From assembly GCF_023213175.1 (NCBI RefSeq), contig NZ_CP093312.1:1488001-1552000 (forward strand): a stretch of DNA of 64,000 bases, read 5' to 3'. Both the position numbers and the translations under genes were made by a program. The notes beneath the pieces are model-generated. The model was given only the letters and a program-made list of their open reading frames with translations. It was not told the DNA's origin and did not search any database. The first letter of the stretch is position 1, and the number at the start of each line of letters is the position of its first letter. The DNA comes from Sulfurovum sp. XGS-02. GTDB lineage: Bacteria; Campylobacterota; Campylobacteria; Campylobacterales; Sulfurovaceae. Of this stretch, positions 45,024 through 53,368 are shown in pieces.

Positions 45024-46939
45024 GCATTCTAGAAAAAGCCTCAAAGGCAAGAAATACCAAAGTCAACAAAGTAGAGACGACCAAAGCACTGAAGATGCCG
45101 ATGGATGTCTATAGTAAGCTCGAAGAGATCGCTGCAGCCGGGTATGAAGGTCTGGCCAAAGAAGACAGTGCCTATTTTTTAAAATGTTTTGGGCTCTTTG
45201 ACAAAGGTGAAGACTTTATGCTTCGTGTGCGTGTACCTGCAGGACAATTGAACTACGAACAGGCTTTGCGTATAGGTGAAGTGGCACAAAAGTATGGGAA
45301 TGATTATATCGATCTGACGACACGCATGCAGGTCGAACTGCGCTATTTACAGATAGCAGACATTGCCAAAGTACTACAGGAACTCAAAGAGGTCGGTATC
45401 TCTACTTTTCAGACCGGTGTGGACAACCCGCGTAACATCGTGACAGATCCGCTTGATGGCATCGCTTACGATAACATCATAGAGACAAATCCCATCATTA
45501 ATGAACTCCAAGCGATCTTCGGAGAAGATCCCGAATGGATCTCTGTATTGCCTCGTAAATTCAATACAGGTATACTGGGATCCCTTTCCAACTCCTGTAA
45601 CATCTTTGGACATGACTGTTGTTTTGTCTTAGCACAAAAAGACGGGGTATTTGGATTTAACATCTATTTAGGTGCCCGGGTAGGTGTGCAGGCACAAGAT
45701 GCAGATCTTTTTGTGAAGATAGATGAAGTGGGTCTTTTTTATAAATCTCTTCTAACTGTGTTTAAAACCTACGGATACCGAGACAACCGTAACAAAAACC
45801 GCTTGGTTTTTCTTATCAATGATGTCGGTATAGAAAACTTTGTCAAGGCTATTAAAGAAGAGTCTAATGCCCAGTTTGCCCCTGCAGGTACCACTATGGT
45901 ACAGTCTCAAAATATTGCACTGGGATCCAATAAAGTATTAGGACGCAACGGTAAATATAATCACAAGATCATCGTACCATCCGGTATATTTAGCGGTACA
46001 GACATGATAACTGCTGCACAAGCGGCAAAAGCGTATGGCTCAGGAGATATAAGACTGACCTATGACCAGAACCTCTATATCATCAACGTTGACAAAACAG
46101 ACCTGGAGGCACTAGAATCTGCAGATATCATCAAGACGTATGAAAAATTTAACAACCTCTACTTCAATGACATGATAGCCTGTGCAGGAACACAGACATG
46201 CAGTTTCGGGGTGATTCCCAACAAACCTGATGCCATAGAGATGGCACACTATCTCAATTCTGAAATACCTATAGAGAATGCAACGGTACGTATGAACTGG
46301 TCTGCCTGTCCTAAAGGGTGTGGCGTGCATGGTATCGCTGATATAGGATTTGAAGGATGTAAAGCCAAAGACGATGCAGGGAACCGTGTGGATGGTGTAC
46401 ATATTTTCGTCGGTGGGAAGATCACCCGTGTAGCAAAAGAAGCACATACTTTACATAAAGCCCTACCCTTGACGGAGGCTAAATATCATGTGAAATATCT
46501 GCTTAAGACCTATGCAGCGTTTAAACAAAGAGGTGAAACCTATGAAGCCTTTGATGACAGATTTTTATCGGCGAACTACTCTTTTCAAGCCCTTGGATTT
46601 TACACAAAGATAAACTATATCCTCAATGAAAAACTGGGATTGGATCTTTGGTTTGAACTTGAGAATGCACCCAAAACATTTAAAAAAGAGGAGTTTGAAA
46701 TTTTTACGTTTGGATTGAAGCTCTTTAAACTGCTTACCGGTGAAAAACGTTATGAATCGGTAGAAAACTTTGAACCTGTGCTGACCAAACCTAGAAACAT
46801 TACAAGAGATGAAGTCACGAAACTCAATCCGAAAGTCCCTCCAAAGCTTTCAGAAGTCATCTACAATATGACCCATCAGGAGAAAAGAGAACGGGCACAG
46901 GTATTCTCTGAACTGATCGTGGCACTTAAAGAGGTATAA
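45020..46939 (+). CDS. nirA: Siroheme nitrite reductase (NirA type) with a kinase-C-lobe-like tail
   Basis: 639 residues; typical NirA enzymes have 500-560. Two ferredoxin-like half-domains lead to the [4Fe-4S]-siroheme ligands C388-x5-C394 (ACAGTQTC) and C430-x3-C434 (ACPKGCG). It reduces nitrite to ammonium with six electrons, presumably from ferredoxin. The last 80 residues (560-639, encoded at 46697-46939) read EIFTFGLKLFKLLTGEKRYE, then KLNPKVPPKLSEVIYNM and a final SELIVAL. This is the pattern of protein-kinase subdomains IX-XI and resembles residues 431-503 of the kinase at 40471-42114. Nitrite rather than sulfite is inferred from context. Confidence 0.92.
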   Translation: MSILEKASKARNTKVNKVETTKALKMPMDVYSKLEEIAAAGYEGLAKEDSAYFLKCFGLFDKGEDFMLRVRVPAGQLNYEQALRIGEVAQKYGNDYIDLTTRMQVELRYLQIADIAKVLQELKEVGISTFQTGVDNPRNIVTDPLDGIAYDNIIETNPIINELQAIFGEDPEWISVLPRKFNTGILGSLSNSCNIFGHDCCFVLAQKDGVFGFNIYLGARVGVQAQDADLFVKIDEVGLFYKSLLTVFKTYGYRDNRNKNRLVFLINDVGIENFVKAIKEESNAQFAPAGTTMVQSQNIALGSNKVLGRNGKYNHKIIVPSGIFSGTDMITAAQAAKAYGSGDIRLTYDQNLYIINVDKTDLEALESADIIKTYEKFNNLYFNDMIACAGTQTCSFGVIPNKPDAIEMAHYLNSEIPIENATVRMNWSACPKGCGVHGIADIGFEGCKAKDDAGNRVDGVHIFVGGKITRVAKEAHTLHKALPLTEAKYHVKYLLKTYAAFKQRGETYEAFDDRFLSANYSFQALGFYTKINYILNEKLGLDLWFELENAPKTFKKEEFEIFTFGLKLFKLLTGEKRYESVENFEPVLTKPRNITRDEVTKLNPKVPPKLSEVIYNMTHQEKRERAQVFSELIVALKEV

Positions 46940-48544
46940 ATGGTCGAAGCACTCAGTAAGCATACCCCGTTAGAGAATTTCATCGAGCATAAAACCAATA
47001 CCGGTATGCAGTGTGGTAACTACAGTATCGACTTGCCCGAACTTGGTGATGGTGAACAGTTCCGTTTTCACTTTGATGCCACTGCCTGTGTGGGTTGTCA
47101 CTGCTGTGAAGTCGCCTGTAATGAACAAAATGCAAACCCCGATGAGATCAAATGGAGAAGGGTCGGAGAGCTGGAGATGGGTGCATTCCCTGATACGCTT
47201 CAGCTTTTTAACTCTATGAGCTGTAATCACTGTATAGAACCCGAATGTCTCATAGGCTGTCCTACAAACTCATACATCAAATTTGACAATGGTATCGTAT
47301 GGCATGATGATCCTTCATGCATTGGATGTCAATACTGTACTTGGAACTGCCCCTACGAAGTACCTACGTTCAATGCAGACCGGGGTATCGTCACCAAGTG
47401 TCATATGTGTGCCGATAAACTTGAAGCAGGCCAGAGTCCTGCCTGTGTACAGGCCTGCCCGAGTAATGCGATAGAGATCGAAACTTTCAGTGTCCAACAG
47501 TGGCTTGAAGAGGATATGAAAAAAGAAGGTGTCGCCCCTCACCTGCCGGATATAGAGATCACTAAACCTACGACACGTTATACCTTGCCAGAGCTCCAAG
47601 AGGGAGAAGCGTTGCGCATTGCAGATGAGCATTTGCTCAAACCTGCACATCCTGAACTCCCACTGGTTTTCATGACCGTACTGACACAAACAAGTCTGGG
47701 TGCATTTTTGGCACTCTTTTTGGGAGAGTTACTCTTTTCACTTGGCTTTAACTTGCCCAAACCTACGTTTGCTATGGCTCTGCTAGCCTTTTTGCCTTCT
47801 GCAATCGGTTTACCGCTTTCTGCACTCCATTTAGGCAGACCGGGTATGGCACTTATGGCAATGAAGAACTGGAGAACGTCGTGGCTTTCCCGTGAGGCCA
47901 TAGCCCTGGGTGCCTTTACAGGATTGGCTGCACTTGTGGCGATATGCTACTTTTTCAATGTCACTGGTTTAGGACTGCTTCTCCTTGAGGCCCTTACCCT
48001 TGCCACTGGAATCTACGGTATCTATGCACAATCAATGATCTACCGTATCAAAGCGCGTCCAAGCTGGAACAGAAAAAGTACCACCAAACGCTTTTTTGGT
48101 TCAGGCTACATAGGTTTTTTACTCATTGCCACAGCCCTGCTCATAGCGAATGGTACACAAGGTGTGATGGTTTTACTCTCTATCACCCTACTTGCAGGTA
48201 TGGGACAGGCATTGGCCATACTCGAAGAGGTCATGTTCTATCGACACTTAGACAAAGAAGACCCGCTCTACTACCAGTATAACAGAAGCCGTATACTGCT
48301 TCAAGAACATTTCGGTACAGTAAAGAAGTTTAGGATTTTCTCATTGTCACTCTTTGCATTAGGTTTGCCCCTCTTGGCTATTTTATTTACCGCAAGCGGC
48401 CTAATACATTTGGCAATTCCCACACTCATCGTCTCAACACTCGGTGCATTGACCAGTGAATTAGCAGGGAGATATCTCTTCTACAGAACAGTGGTGCCTT
48501 TAGGTTTGGCAGGAAATTTCTTTGCCGGTAACCAGAGACACTAG
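46940..48544 (+). CDS. DmsB-DmsC-like fusion: four-cluster ferredoxin joined to a quinol-oxidising membrane anchor
   Basis: 534 residues. Residues about 45-185 contain four cysteine groups typical of DmsB/NrfC ferredoxins (CVGCHCCEVACNEQN, CNHCIEPECLIGCP, CIGCQYCTWNCPYE, CHMCADKL and ACVQACPSNA). From about residue 235 eight hydrophobic segments follow with the DmsC-like features TSLGAFLALFLGELL, LHLGRPGMALMAMKNWRTSWLSREA. In DMSO-reductase-type enzymes these are separate B and C subunits. Here, placed between nirA and the nitrate reductase gene, the fusion would carry electrons from quinol to a cytoplasmic molybdoenzyme. No signal peptide. It begins right after the nirA stop. Confidence 0.88.
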   Translation: MVEALSKHTPLENFIEHKTNTGMQCGNYSIDLPELGDGEQFRFHFDATACVGCHCCEVACNEQNANPDEIKWRRVGELEMGAFPDTLQLFNSMSCNHCIEPECLIGCPTNSYIKFDNGIVWHDDPSCIGCQYCTWNCPYEVPTFNADRGIVTKCHMCADKLEAGQSPACVQACPSNAIEIETFSVQQWLEEDMKKEGVAPHLPDIEITKPTTRYTLPELQEGEALRIADEHLLKPAHPELPLVFMTVLTQTSLGAFLALFLGELLFSLGFNLPKPTFAMALLAFLPSAIGLPLSALHLGRPGMALMAMKNWRTSWLSREAIALGAFTGLAALVAICYFFNVTGLGLLLLEALTLATGIYGIYAQSMIYRIKARPSWNRKSTTKRFFGSGYIGFLLIATALLIANGTQGVMVLLSITLLAGMGQALAILEEVMFYRHLDKEDPLYYQYNRSRILLQEHFGTVKKFRIFSLSLFALGLPLLAILFTASGLIHLAIPTLIVSTLGALTSELAGRYLFYRTVVPLGLAGNFFAGNQRH

Positions 48545-48557
48545 AAAGGAATATACA

Positions 48558-50873
48558 ATGAGTATCATACAAAAAATAAAAGACTTTTTAGGTACAGATA
48601 TCAAAGAGGATAAATATGCCTTGTTCGATGATCCTATCTTTGGTAAAGTCGCCAAAAGCAAAGCACCCGATAAATGGGTCCGTTCAACCTGTGGATACTG
48701 CGGTGTAGGATGTGGTATGTATATCGGTGTAAAAAACGGTAAAGCCGTTTACTCCAAAGGGGATCCGCTGCATCCTGTCAATATGGGTACTCTGTGTCCC
48801 AAAGGTCTCAGTGAACACCAAATGGTCGAAGCCGACTCTCGTGTACGCTCTCCTCTGATCAGAAAAAACGGAGTGCTTACATCCGCTACATGGGAAGAGA
48901 CGTTTCAGACAACCTCTGATGCGTTCAAGCGTATACAAGCAGAACACGGGAAAGGTGCTGTTGCTGTCATCTCCACCGGGCAATTACTGACAGAAGAGTT
49001 CTATTCTTTAGGTAAATTTGTTCAACTCGGACTTGAAACTAATAACTACGATGGAAATACCACACTTTGTATGGCTTCTGCCGTCATGGGGTACAAACAA
49101 ACTTTTGGTTCTGATGGCCCGACCGGCTGTTATGAAGATTTTGAAAAAGCAGATGTTATACTGCTTATTGGCGCGAATATTGCAGACAATCATCCCATCT
49201 TAAAACTTCATATTGCAAAAAATGAATCTGTCACCGGAAAAAAACCGACTATCATTGTTGTAGACCCCCGTAAGTCCAAAACATCACAAATGGCCGATAT
49301 CTTTGTCCCTCTGGCTCCACGAAGTGATCTGGCACTGATCAATGGTCTATGTTACATTATTATGGAACAGGGTTGGGAAGATGAAAAATTCATCATGGAA
49401 CGTACGAACGGATATAAAGCCTTTAAAAAACATATACTGGCAAACTACCCTCCTCAGGAAGTTTCCCAGATCACAGGTATCGAGGTGAAAGAACTCTATA
49501 ACTTGGCAAAAGTTTACGCCACTGCGGACAAAGTAATGAGCGCATGGACCATGGGTGTGAATCAAAGCAGTATAGGTACAGACACCGTATCTGCTATCTG
49601 TAATCTTGCTTTGATTACAGGGAACCTTGGTCGTGAAGGTGCTGCACCTATGTCTATCACAGGTCAATGTAATGCGATGGGTACAAGAGAATTCGGTTTT
49701 ACCTCTTCCATCCCCGGATACAGAAATTATGCAAGCCAAAGTGACAGACAAAACTTTGCAGAGATCATCAATGTCCCTGAGGAGCTCATACCTACAGCAA
49801 GAGGTTATGCTTATCCTCAAATCATAGATGCGATCAATCGCGGTGAAATAAAAGCTTTATGGGTAGTAGCAACCAATCCTTTAGTCTCTTACCCTGACCA
49901 GAATGCTTTACGTTCAGCACTGAAGAAACTTGATATTCTTGTCGTTCAAGATGCCTTTTTGTCAGATACGGCCCAAATTGCGGATGTGGTTTTTGCTGCA
50001 GCCACCTGGAGTGAAAAAGAGGGTTGTTATACCAACTCTGAAAGACGTTGTAACTATGCTAAAAAAGCGGTAGAACCTCTAGGTGAAAGTAGAGCCGATC
50101 TTGACATAGTCAAAGAGTTTTCAAAATACTTTGAAGGCAAATACGATCTTCTTTTTAAAGATCTTCATACCCCTAGAGATGTCTTCAATGAGATTAAAAA
50201 AGTGAGCAAAGGCCAACTGTGTGACTACAGCGGTATGGACTACGAGCGTATCGAAGCGCTGGGTGGTATACAATGGCCTTGCAACGAAAATGCACCCGAT
50301 GGTACCAAGCGTCTATATTCTGAGGAGATGGCGTGTAATACATCGGACGGAAAAGCAAACCTCCTGGCTGTAGACTGGGAACCACTCTCTGAAACAGCAG
50401 GTGAAGGTTTACCTTTCATGCTCAACACAGGAAGAACCGTTGAACAGTTCCATACCAGAACAAAAACAGGAACTGTAGGTATACTCGATGCTCTTGCCCC
50501 GGAAGCATGGGTAGAGTTAAGTCCAAAAGATGCAGCTAAGCTCCAAGTACACATCGGTGACCGTATAGCACTCTCAGGTAGACGTGGTCGAGTTGAAGAT
50601 GTCATCGTAAAAGTAAGTGAAACAGTCAGAGAAGGTCATGTCTTTGTCCCTTTTCATTTCAACGAACAGCTCATCAACAAGGTCACCATCCCTGAGTTTG
50701 ACGCCAAGTCCTTTGAACCCAATTATAAACAATGTGCGGTTCAACTGCATTCAAAAGCAGTACCTGAGGGGATCGCCTATGAAGCTCCAGAGATAACGGG
50801 TTACCTGGAAAGCGTTAAGGTCGACAAGGAGGAGGTATTCAGTGAAGAAAAGGTTGAAAGTACTAAGAAGTAA
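48558..50873 (+). CDS. nasC: Assimilatory nitrate reductase catalytic subunit (molybdopterin)
   Basis: 771 residues from the ATG at 48558 (MSIIQKIKDFLGTDIKEDKY) with AAAGGAA upstream. The N-terminal [4Fe-4S] site is C45-x2-C48-x3-C52 plus C80 (CGYCGVGCGM, GTLCPKG). Mo-bis-MGD motifs follow: NNYDGNTTLCMASAVMGYK, IANIADNHP-like LLIGANIADNHPILKL, VVDPRKSKTSQMAD, and the C-terminal dinucleotide-binding HTRTKTG. No Tat signal, so it is cytoplasmic as expected of Nas/NarB. No C-terminal [2Fe-2S] domain is present. The 3' end overlaps the convergent DUF234 gene by 11 bp. Formate dehydrogenase is the main alternative; the nir/nas context disfavours it. Confidence 0.88.
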   Translation: MSIIQKIKDFLGTDIKEDKYALFDDPIFGKVAKSKAPDKWVRSTCGYCGVGCGMYIGVKNGKAVYSKGDPLHPVNMGTLCPKGLSEHQMVEADSRVRSPLIRKNGVLTSATWEETFQTTSDAFKRIQAEHGKGAVAVISTGQLLTEEFYSLGKFVQLGLETNNYDGNTTLCMASAVMGYKQTFGSDGPTGCYEDFEKADVILLIGANIADNHPILKLHIAKNESVTGKKPTIIVVDPRKSKTSQMADIFVPLAPRSDLALINGLCYIIMEQGWEDEKFIMERTNGYKAFKKHILANYPPQEVSQITGIEVKELYNLAKVYATADKVMSAWTMGVNQSSIGTDTVSAICNLALITGNLGREGAAPMSITGQCNAMGTREFGFTSSIPGYRNYASQSDRQNFAEIINVPEELIPTARGYAYPQIIDAINRGEIKALWVVATNPLVSYPDQNALRSALKKLDILVVQDAFLSDTAQIADVVFAAATWSEKEGCYTNSERRCNYAKKAVEPLGESRADLDIVKEFSKYFEGKYDLLFKDLHTPRDVFNEIKKVSKGQLCDYSGMDYERIEALGGIQWPCNENAPDGTKRLYSEEMACNTSDGKANLLAVDWEPLSETAGEGLPFMLNTGRTVEQFHTRTKTGTVGILDALAPEAWVELSPKDAAKLQVHIGDRIALSGRRGRVEDVIVKVSETVREGHVFVPFHFNEQLINKVTIPEFDAKSFEPNYKQCAVQLHSKAVPEGIAYEAPEITGYLESVKVDKEEVFSEEKVESTKK

Positions 50874-51714
50874 GTGCTTTCAGATCATTCAGATCAAATA
50901 AAAGCAGGTCATCATCCTGTGTTTGTAACAGCTCATTTGAAAAGCCGCTTTTGGAAAACAGTGCATAGACATCCACGTTTATACCTGACTCTGCTGCTTT
51001 GGCTTTAAGCTTGGTGAGTTCGTTCTTACAGACTTTTCGGTCTTTGTATTTGCACTCTCCCAAGATGACCTTTTTATCTTGACTTACTGCTAAAATGTCA
51101 AATTCACTGTGAATGTTCCAAAAACTTCCACTATCCACTATACTATTATGCGCTGCATAATGCTGGATTAAAAGTGCATCACAAAGCTGTTCATAGACCA
51201 AAGAACGTAAACGCTCATAATGTTTTTCAAAGTTCTTTAAAAAGGCATTCCCTTTCCCTAAAGCCAGATCTTTTTTATAATAGGTCACAAAACCGAACCA
51301 GAAACGCATGAATGGCTGTACAAAACGGAGTTTATCCTGTACACGGTAGGAGCGTTGCTCTTTTTTGAGTTTGTGTTTGGGATGGTTGCGCAATGGAGAT
51401 TCTCTTGAAGCTTCGACTCTCAGCACATTTAAGTCTACCAGTTCCTGGACTATCTTCTCTCCCAGAGCCTCACTTACTTTTGCCTTTCTAAGTACGGAGT
51501 AAAGTTTTCCGTCCCCTCTGGCTACTGCCATGAGAATTTCACGATACGGACTTTCCAAAAGATATGAGGGCGAGACAAGTGCTTGAAATTTTGAGAAATT
51601 TTGCACAAAATTTGACTCAACCATAGAAAAGACATCATCAAAATAGTCCAATTCTATATCTTTGCCGATACCGCCCAAAATAGAGAAATACTCAACAGCC
51701 TGTTCTAGTTCCAA
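50863..51714 (-). CDS. DUF234-domain protein (stand-alone C-terminal part of archaeal-type ATPases)
   Basis: 283 residues from a TTG at 51714. The body has a winged-helix segment (EILMAVARGDGKLYSVLRKA), the YRVQDKLRFVQPFMRFWFGF box typical of DUF234, and a PD-(D/E)xK-like core EFDILAVSQDKKVILGECKYK. The P-loop ATPase that normally precedes DUF234 is missing. The frame remains open 24 codons upstream, to a TAA at 51787-51789, with plausible protein (YEQRDFIKASFQRFYRHFSY) but no ATG or GTG, so the true start or intactness is in doubt. It is convergent with the nitrate reductase gene and unrelated to it by function. Confidence 0.72.
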   Translation of the reverse strand: MELEQAVEYFSILGGIGKDIELDYFDDVFSMVESNFVQNFSKFQALVSPSYLLESPYREILMAVARGDGKLYSVLRKAKVSEALGEKIVQELVDLNVLRVEASRESPLRNHPKHKLKKEQRSYRVQDKLRFVQPFMRFWFGFVTYYKKDLALGKGNAFLKNFEKHYERLRSLVYEQLCDALLIQHYAAHNSIVDSGSFWNIHSEFDILAVSQDKKVILGECKYKDRKVCKNELTKLKAKAAESGINVDVYALFSKSGFSNELLQTQDDDLLLFDLNDLKALTS

Positions 51715-51811
51715 GTAAGAAAAATGTCGGTAAAACCTTTGAAATGATGCTTTGATGAAATCCCTTTGTTCATAAACTAAGTTATTTTAACATACTTTTA
51801 TTTTAATTTTT

Positions 51812-51817
51812 GTATTA
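51812..51817 (+). promoter_or_regulatory. -10-like TATTAT of the NtrC-like gene
   Basis: TATTAT about 35 nt before the ATG. The predicted transcription start would fall near 51824, inside the imperfect palindrome at 51822-51838, suggesting repression or autoregulation there. No convincing -35. Confidence 0.35.
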
Positions 51818-51821
51818 TAAA

Positions 51822-51838
51822 TGATTAATTATTAAACA
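51822..51838. promoter_or_regulatory. Nitrogen-regulon palindrome, imperfect copy at the NtrC-like gene
   Basis: TGATTAATTATTAAACA matches TGATTA-N5-TAATCA with one mismatch (TAAACA). It ends 14 bp before the ATG of the NtrC-like gene, i.e. downstream of the -10, a repressor-type position. Confidence 0.5.
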
Positions 51839-51852
51839 CCCCAAAGAGTATT

Positions 51853-52587
51853 ATGGAAACATTTTTTAGCAAATCAGATAAAATACAACATATCATCAAG
51901 AGTTTTACCCTCACAAAAACACTTTTTGTATCATCGATCATCATCGGTGAAGCACATACAGGTAAGAAGTCACTTGCACGATACCTTTTCCCCGATACAC
52001 CTTTAGTGTCAGGTAGTGATCAAAAAGAAGTGGAAGAGGCACTTGAACACAATGATGAGCTTATCATCACCAACTTTGAAAAGCTCAGTAATCAAAATTC
52101 TCTTGACTTTACCAATAAACGCATTATTGCTACAGCAGATTATATGGGCAACCCAGAGCTCATTGATGACCTTTTTGCTTTTATCTATACCATGCCATCA
52201 CTGCAAGAGCGTCCTGAAGACATCGATTATTTAAAAGAGCTCTTCATTAAAGAGGCATGTTCCACGTTGATGATAGAAGAGGATACATGTGACTCTGAGC
52301 ACATCCCTCTAAATCTTACTAAAAACACTAAAAGTCTCAAAAGGTCAGTCTATATACACATTATGAAACAAAGCATGCATGCGCAAGATATAGAAGAGAT
52401 ACTTTACCACTATTTACTTACACACCTTGACGGTAATGATGCATACAGGGAACACCTAGGCTTATATGAGAGACCTCTTATAGAAGCGGGACTTCATAAG
52501 TTTGGGTCACAGCTGCAACTTTCACAGGTTTTGGGGATCAACAGAAACACACTTAGAAAGAAGATACATGAGCACAACATCGATTGA
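51853..52587 (+). CDS. NtrC-like regulator lacking receiver domain and GAFTGA motif
   Basis: 244 residues, half the length of NtrC. A shortened AAA+ domain is visible: Walker A SIIIGEAHTGKKSLARYLF, a weak Walker B ELIITNFEKLS in place of the usual acidic LDE, sensor-I-like NKRIIATAD, and DDLFAFIYTMPSLQERPEDIDYL, equal to the LPPLRERxEDI region of enhancer-binding proteins. The stretch between Walker A and B that normally holds GAFTGA is only about 25 residues and lacks it. The C-terminus is a clear Fis-type helix-turn-helix: LSQVLGINRNTLRKKIHEH. Without GAFTGA it should not drive sigma54; I infer a sigma70-type regulator of the nitrogen genes. It overlaps the next gene by 20 bp. Confidence 0.8.
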   Translation: METFFSKSDKIQHIIKSFTLTKTLFVSSIIIGEAHTGKKSLARYLFPDTPLVSGSDQKEVEEALEHNDELIITNFEKLSNQNSLDFTNKRIIATADYMGNPELIDDLFAFIYTMPSLQERPEDIDYLKELFIKEACSTLMIEEDTCDSEHIPLNLTKNTKSLKRSVYIHIMKQSMHAQDIEEILYHYLLTHLDGNDAYREHLGLYERPLIEAGLHKFGSQLQLSQVLGINRNTLRKKIHEHNID

Positions 52588-53269
52588 TTTTAAATCTTTT
52601 ATAGAATGGGACAACAATCCTTTCATTCTTTTTAATGATCAGGGAAAAATACTCTACCTCAATAATGCTGCAGAGATTTTATTTGGGTATGTCACTAAAA
52701 AAGAGCTTTATGATATTGCTTTATCTTATGCACCTCAAACTTTTGGTTATAAGACCACCTCACTAGCACTGAATTATGACACCTACAACTTTCATGCTAT
52801 TGCAGTAGGATATGAGAATGAAGAACAGATCTCTTTACGTCTATACAACACTCCGCGTATCAAACCAGCACGTAAAATAGAAAAAGACAAACTCATTACC
52901 ACCGATATTAACATCCTGCTTGAGGCAAATATAGCACTCTTTAGAACAAAAAACGCCAATCCTCTTAAACTTCTAACCGATCAGGATCTACCTCAATTTA
53001 AAATAGACCAAAATAATTTCTCTAAACTCATAAGAAAAACACTCAATGCATTTAGGTCTTCAGACTCCATTGATATCTCTCTGACGCTACTCGTTGGTCA
53101 GCATGTCATAATAGATGATAAAAGAGTATCTATCGCCCAGCTTTCCATACTTGCCAATGGACGTTACGCAGATACAGATGATGAGATATGCAGCCATGCA
53201 GAGACGAGCCAGATCAAATGTGTTCTTAAAGAACACTCGATTAAACTGGAAATACCTCTTATTCAATAA
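52568..53269 (+). CDS. PAS-domain, NtrB-like protein without a recognisable kinase active site
   Basis: 233 residues from ATG 52568 (MSTTSIDFKSFIEWDNNPFI). Residues about 12-95 form a PAS domain of NtrB type (ILFNDQGKILYLNNAAEILFGY). The C-terminal 100 residues (FKIDQNNFSKLIRKTLNAFR, ending CVLKEHSIKLEIPLI) follow the outline of a HATPase domain with an N-box-like helix, but the phospho-acceptor H-box (HExxNP), the N-box asparagines and the G-boxes are absent. I infer a degenerate NtrB that senses something through PAS and acts by binding its coupled NtrC-like partner. It ends 11 bp before the amtB-1 operator. Alternative: an unrelated PAS regulator. Confidence 0.65.
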   Translation: MSTTSIDFKSFIEWDNNPFILFNDQGKILYLNNAAEILFGYVTKKELYDIALSYAPQTFGYKTTSLALNYDTYNFHAIAVGYENEEQISLRLYNTPRIKPARKIEKDKLITTDINILLEANIALFRTKNANPLKLLTDQDLPQFKIDQNNFSKLIRKTLNAFRSSDSIDISLTLLVGQHVIIDDKRVSIAQLSILANGRYADTDDEICSHAETSQIKCVLKEHSIKLEIPLIQ

Positions 53270-53280
53270 GTTAGGCCTAT

Positions 53281-53297
53281 TGATTAAAAATTAATCA
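53281..53297. promoter_or_regulatory. Nitrogen-regulon palindrome, copy 3 (before amtB-1)
   Basis: TGATTAAAAATTAATCA, perfect TGATTA-N5-TAATCA; exactly the reverse complement of copies 1 and 4. Its near edge is 31 bp from TACTAT (53329-53334), the likely -10, which is about 35 nt before the amtB-1 ATG. No -35. Confidence 0.7.
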
Positions 53298-53368
53298 GAA
53301 AGCAAAGATAAAAAATTATCATTCATGTTACTATTGTCTTGTTAAAAATTAATTTAAAAGGAAATAGC

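Noticed and set aside
51853-52587. Active sigma54 enhancer-binding protein
   Set aside because: The GAFTGA loop is missing and no -24/-12 promoter (GGCAC-N5-TTGC) is seen at the nitrogen genes; sigma70-like -10 boxes are.
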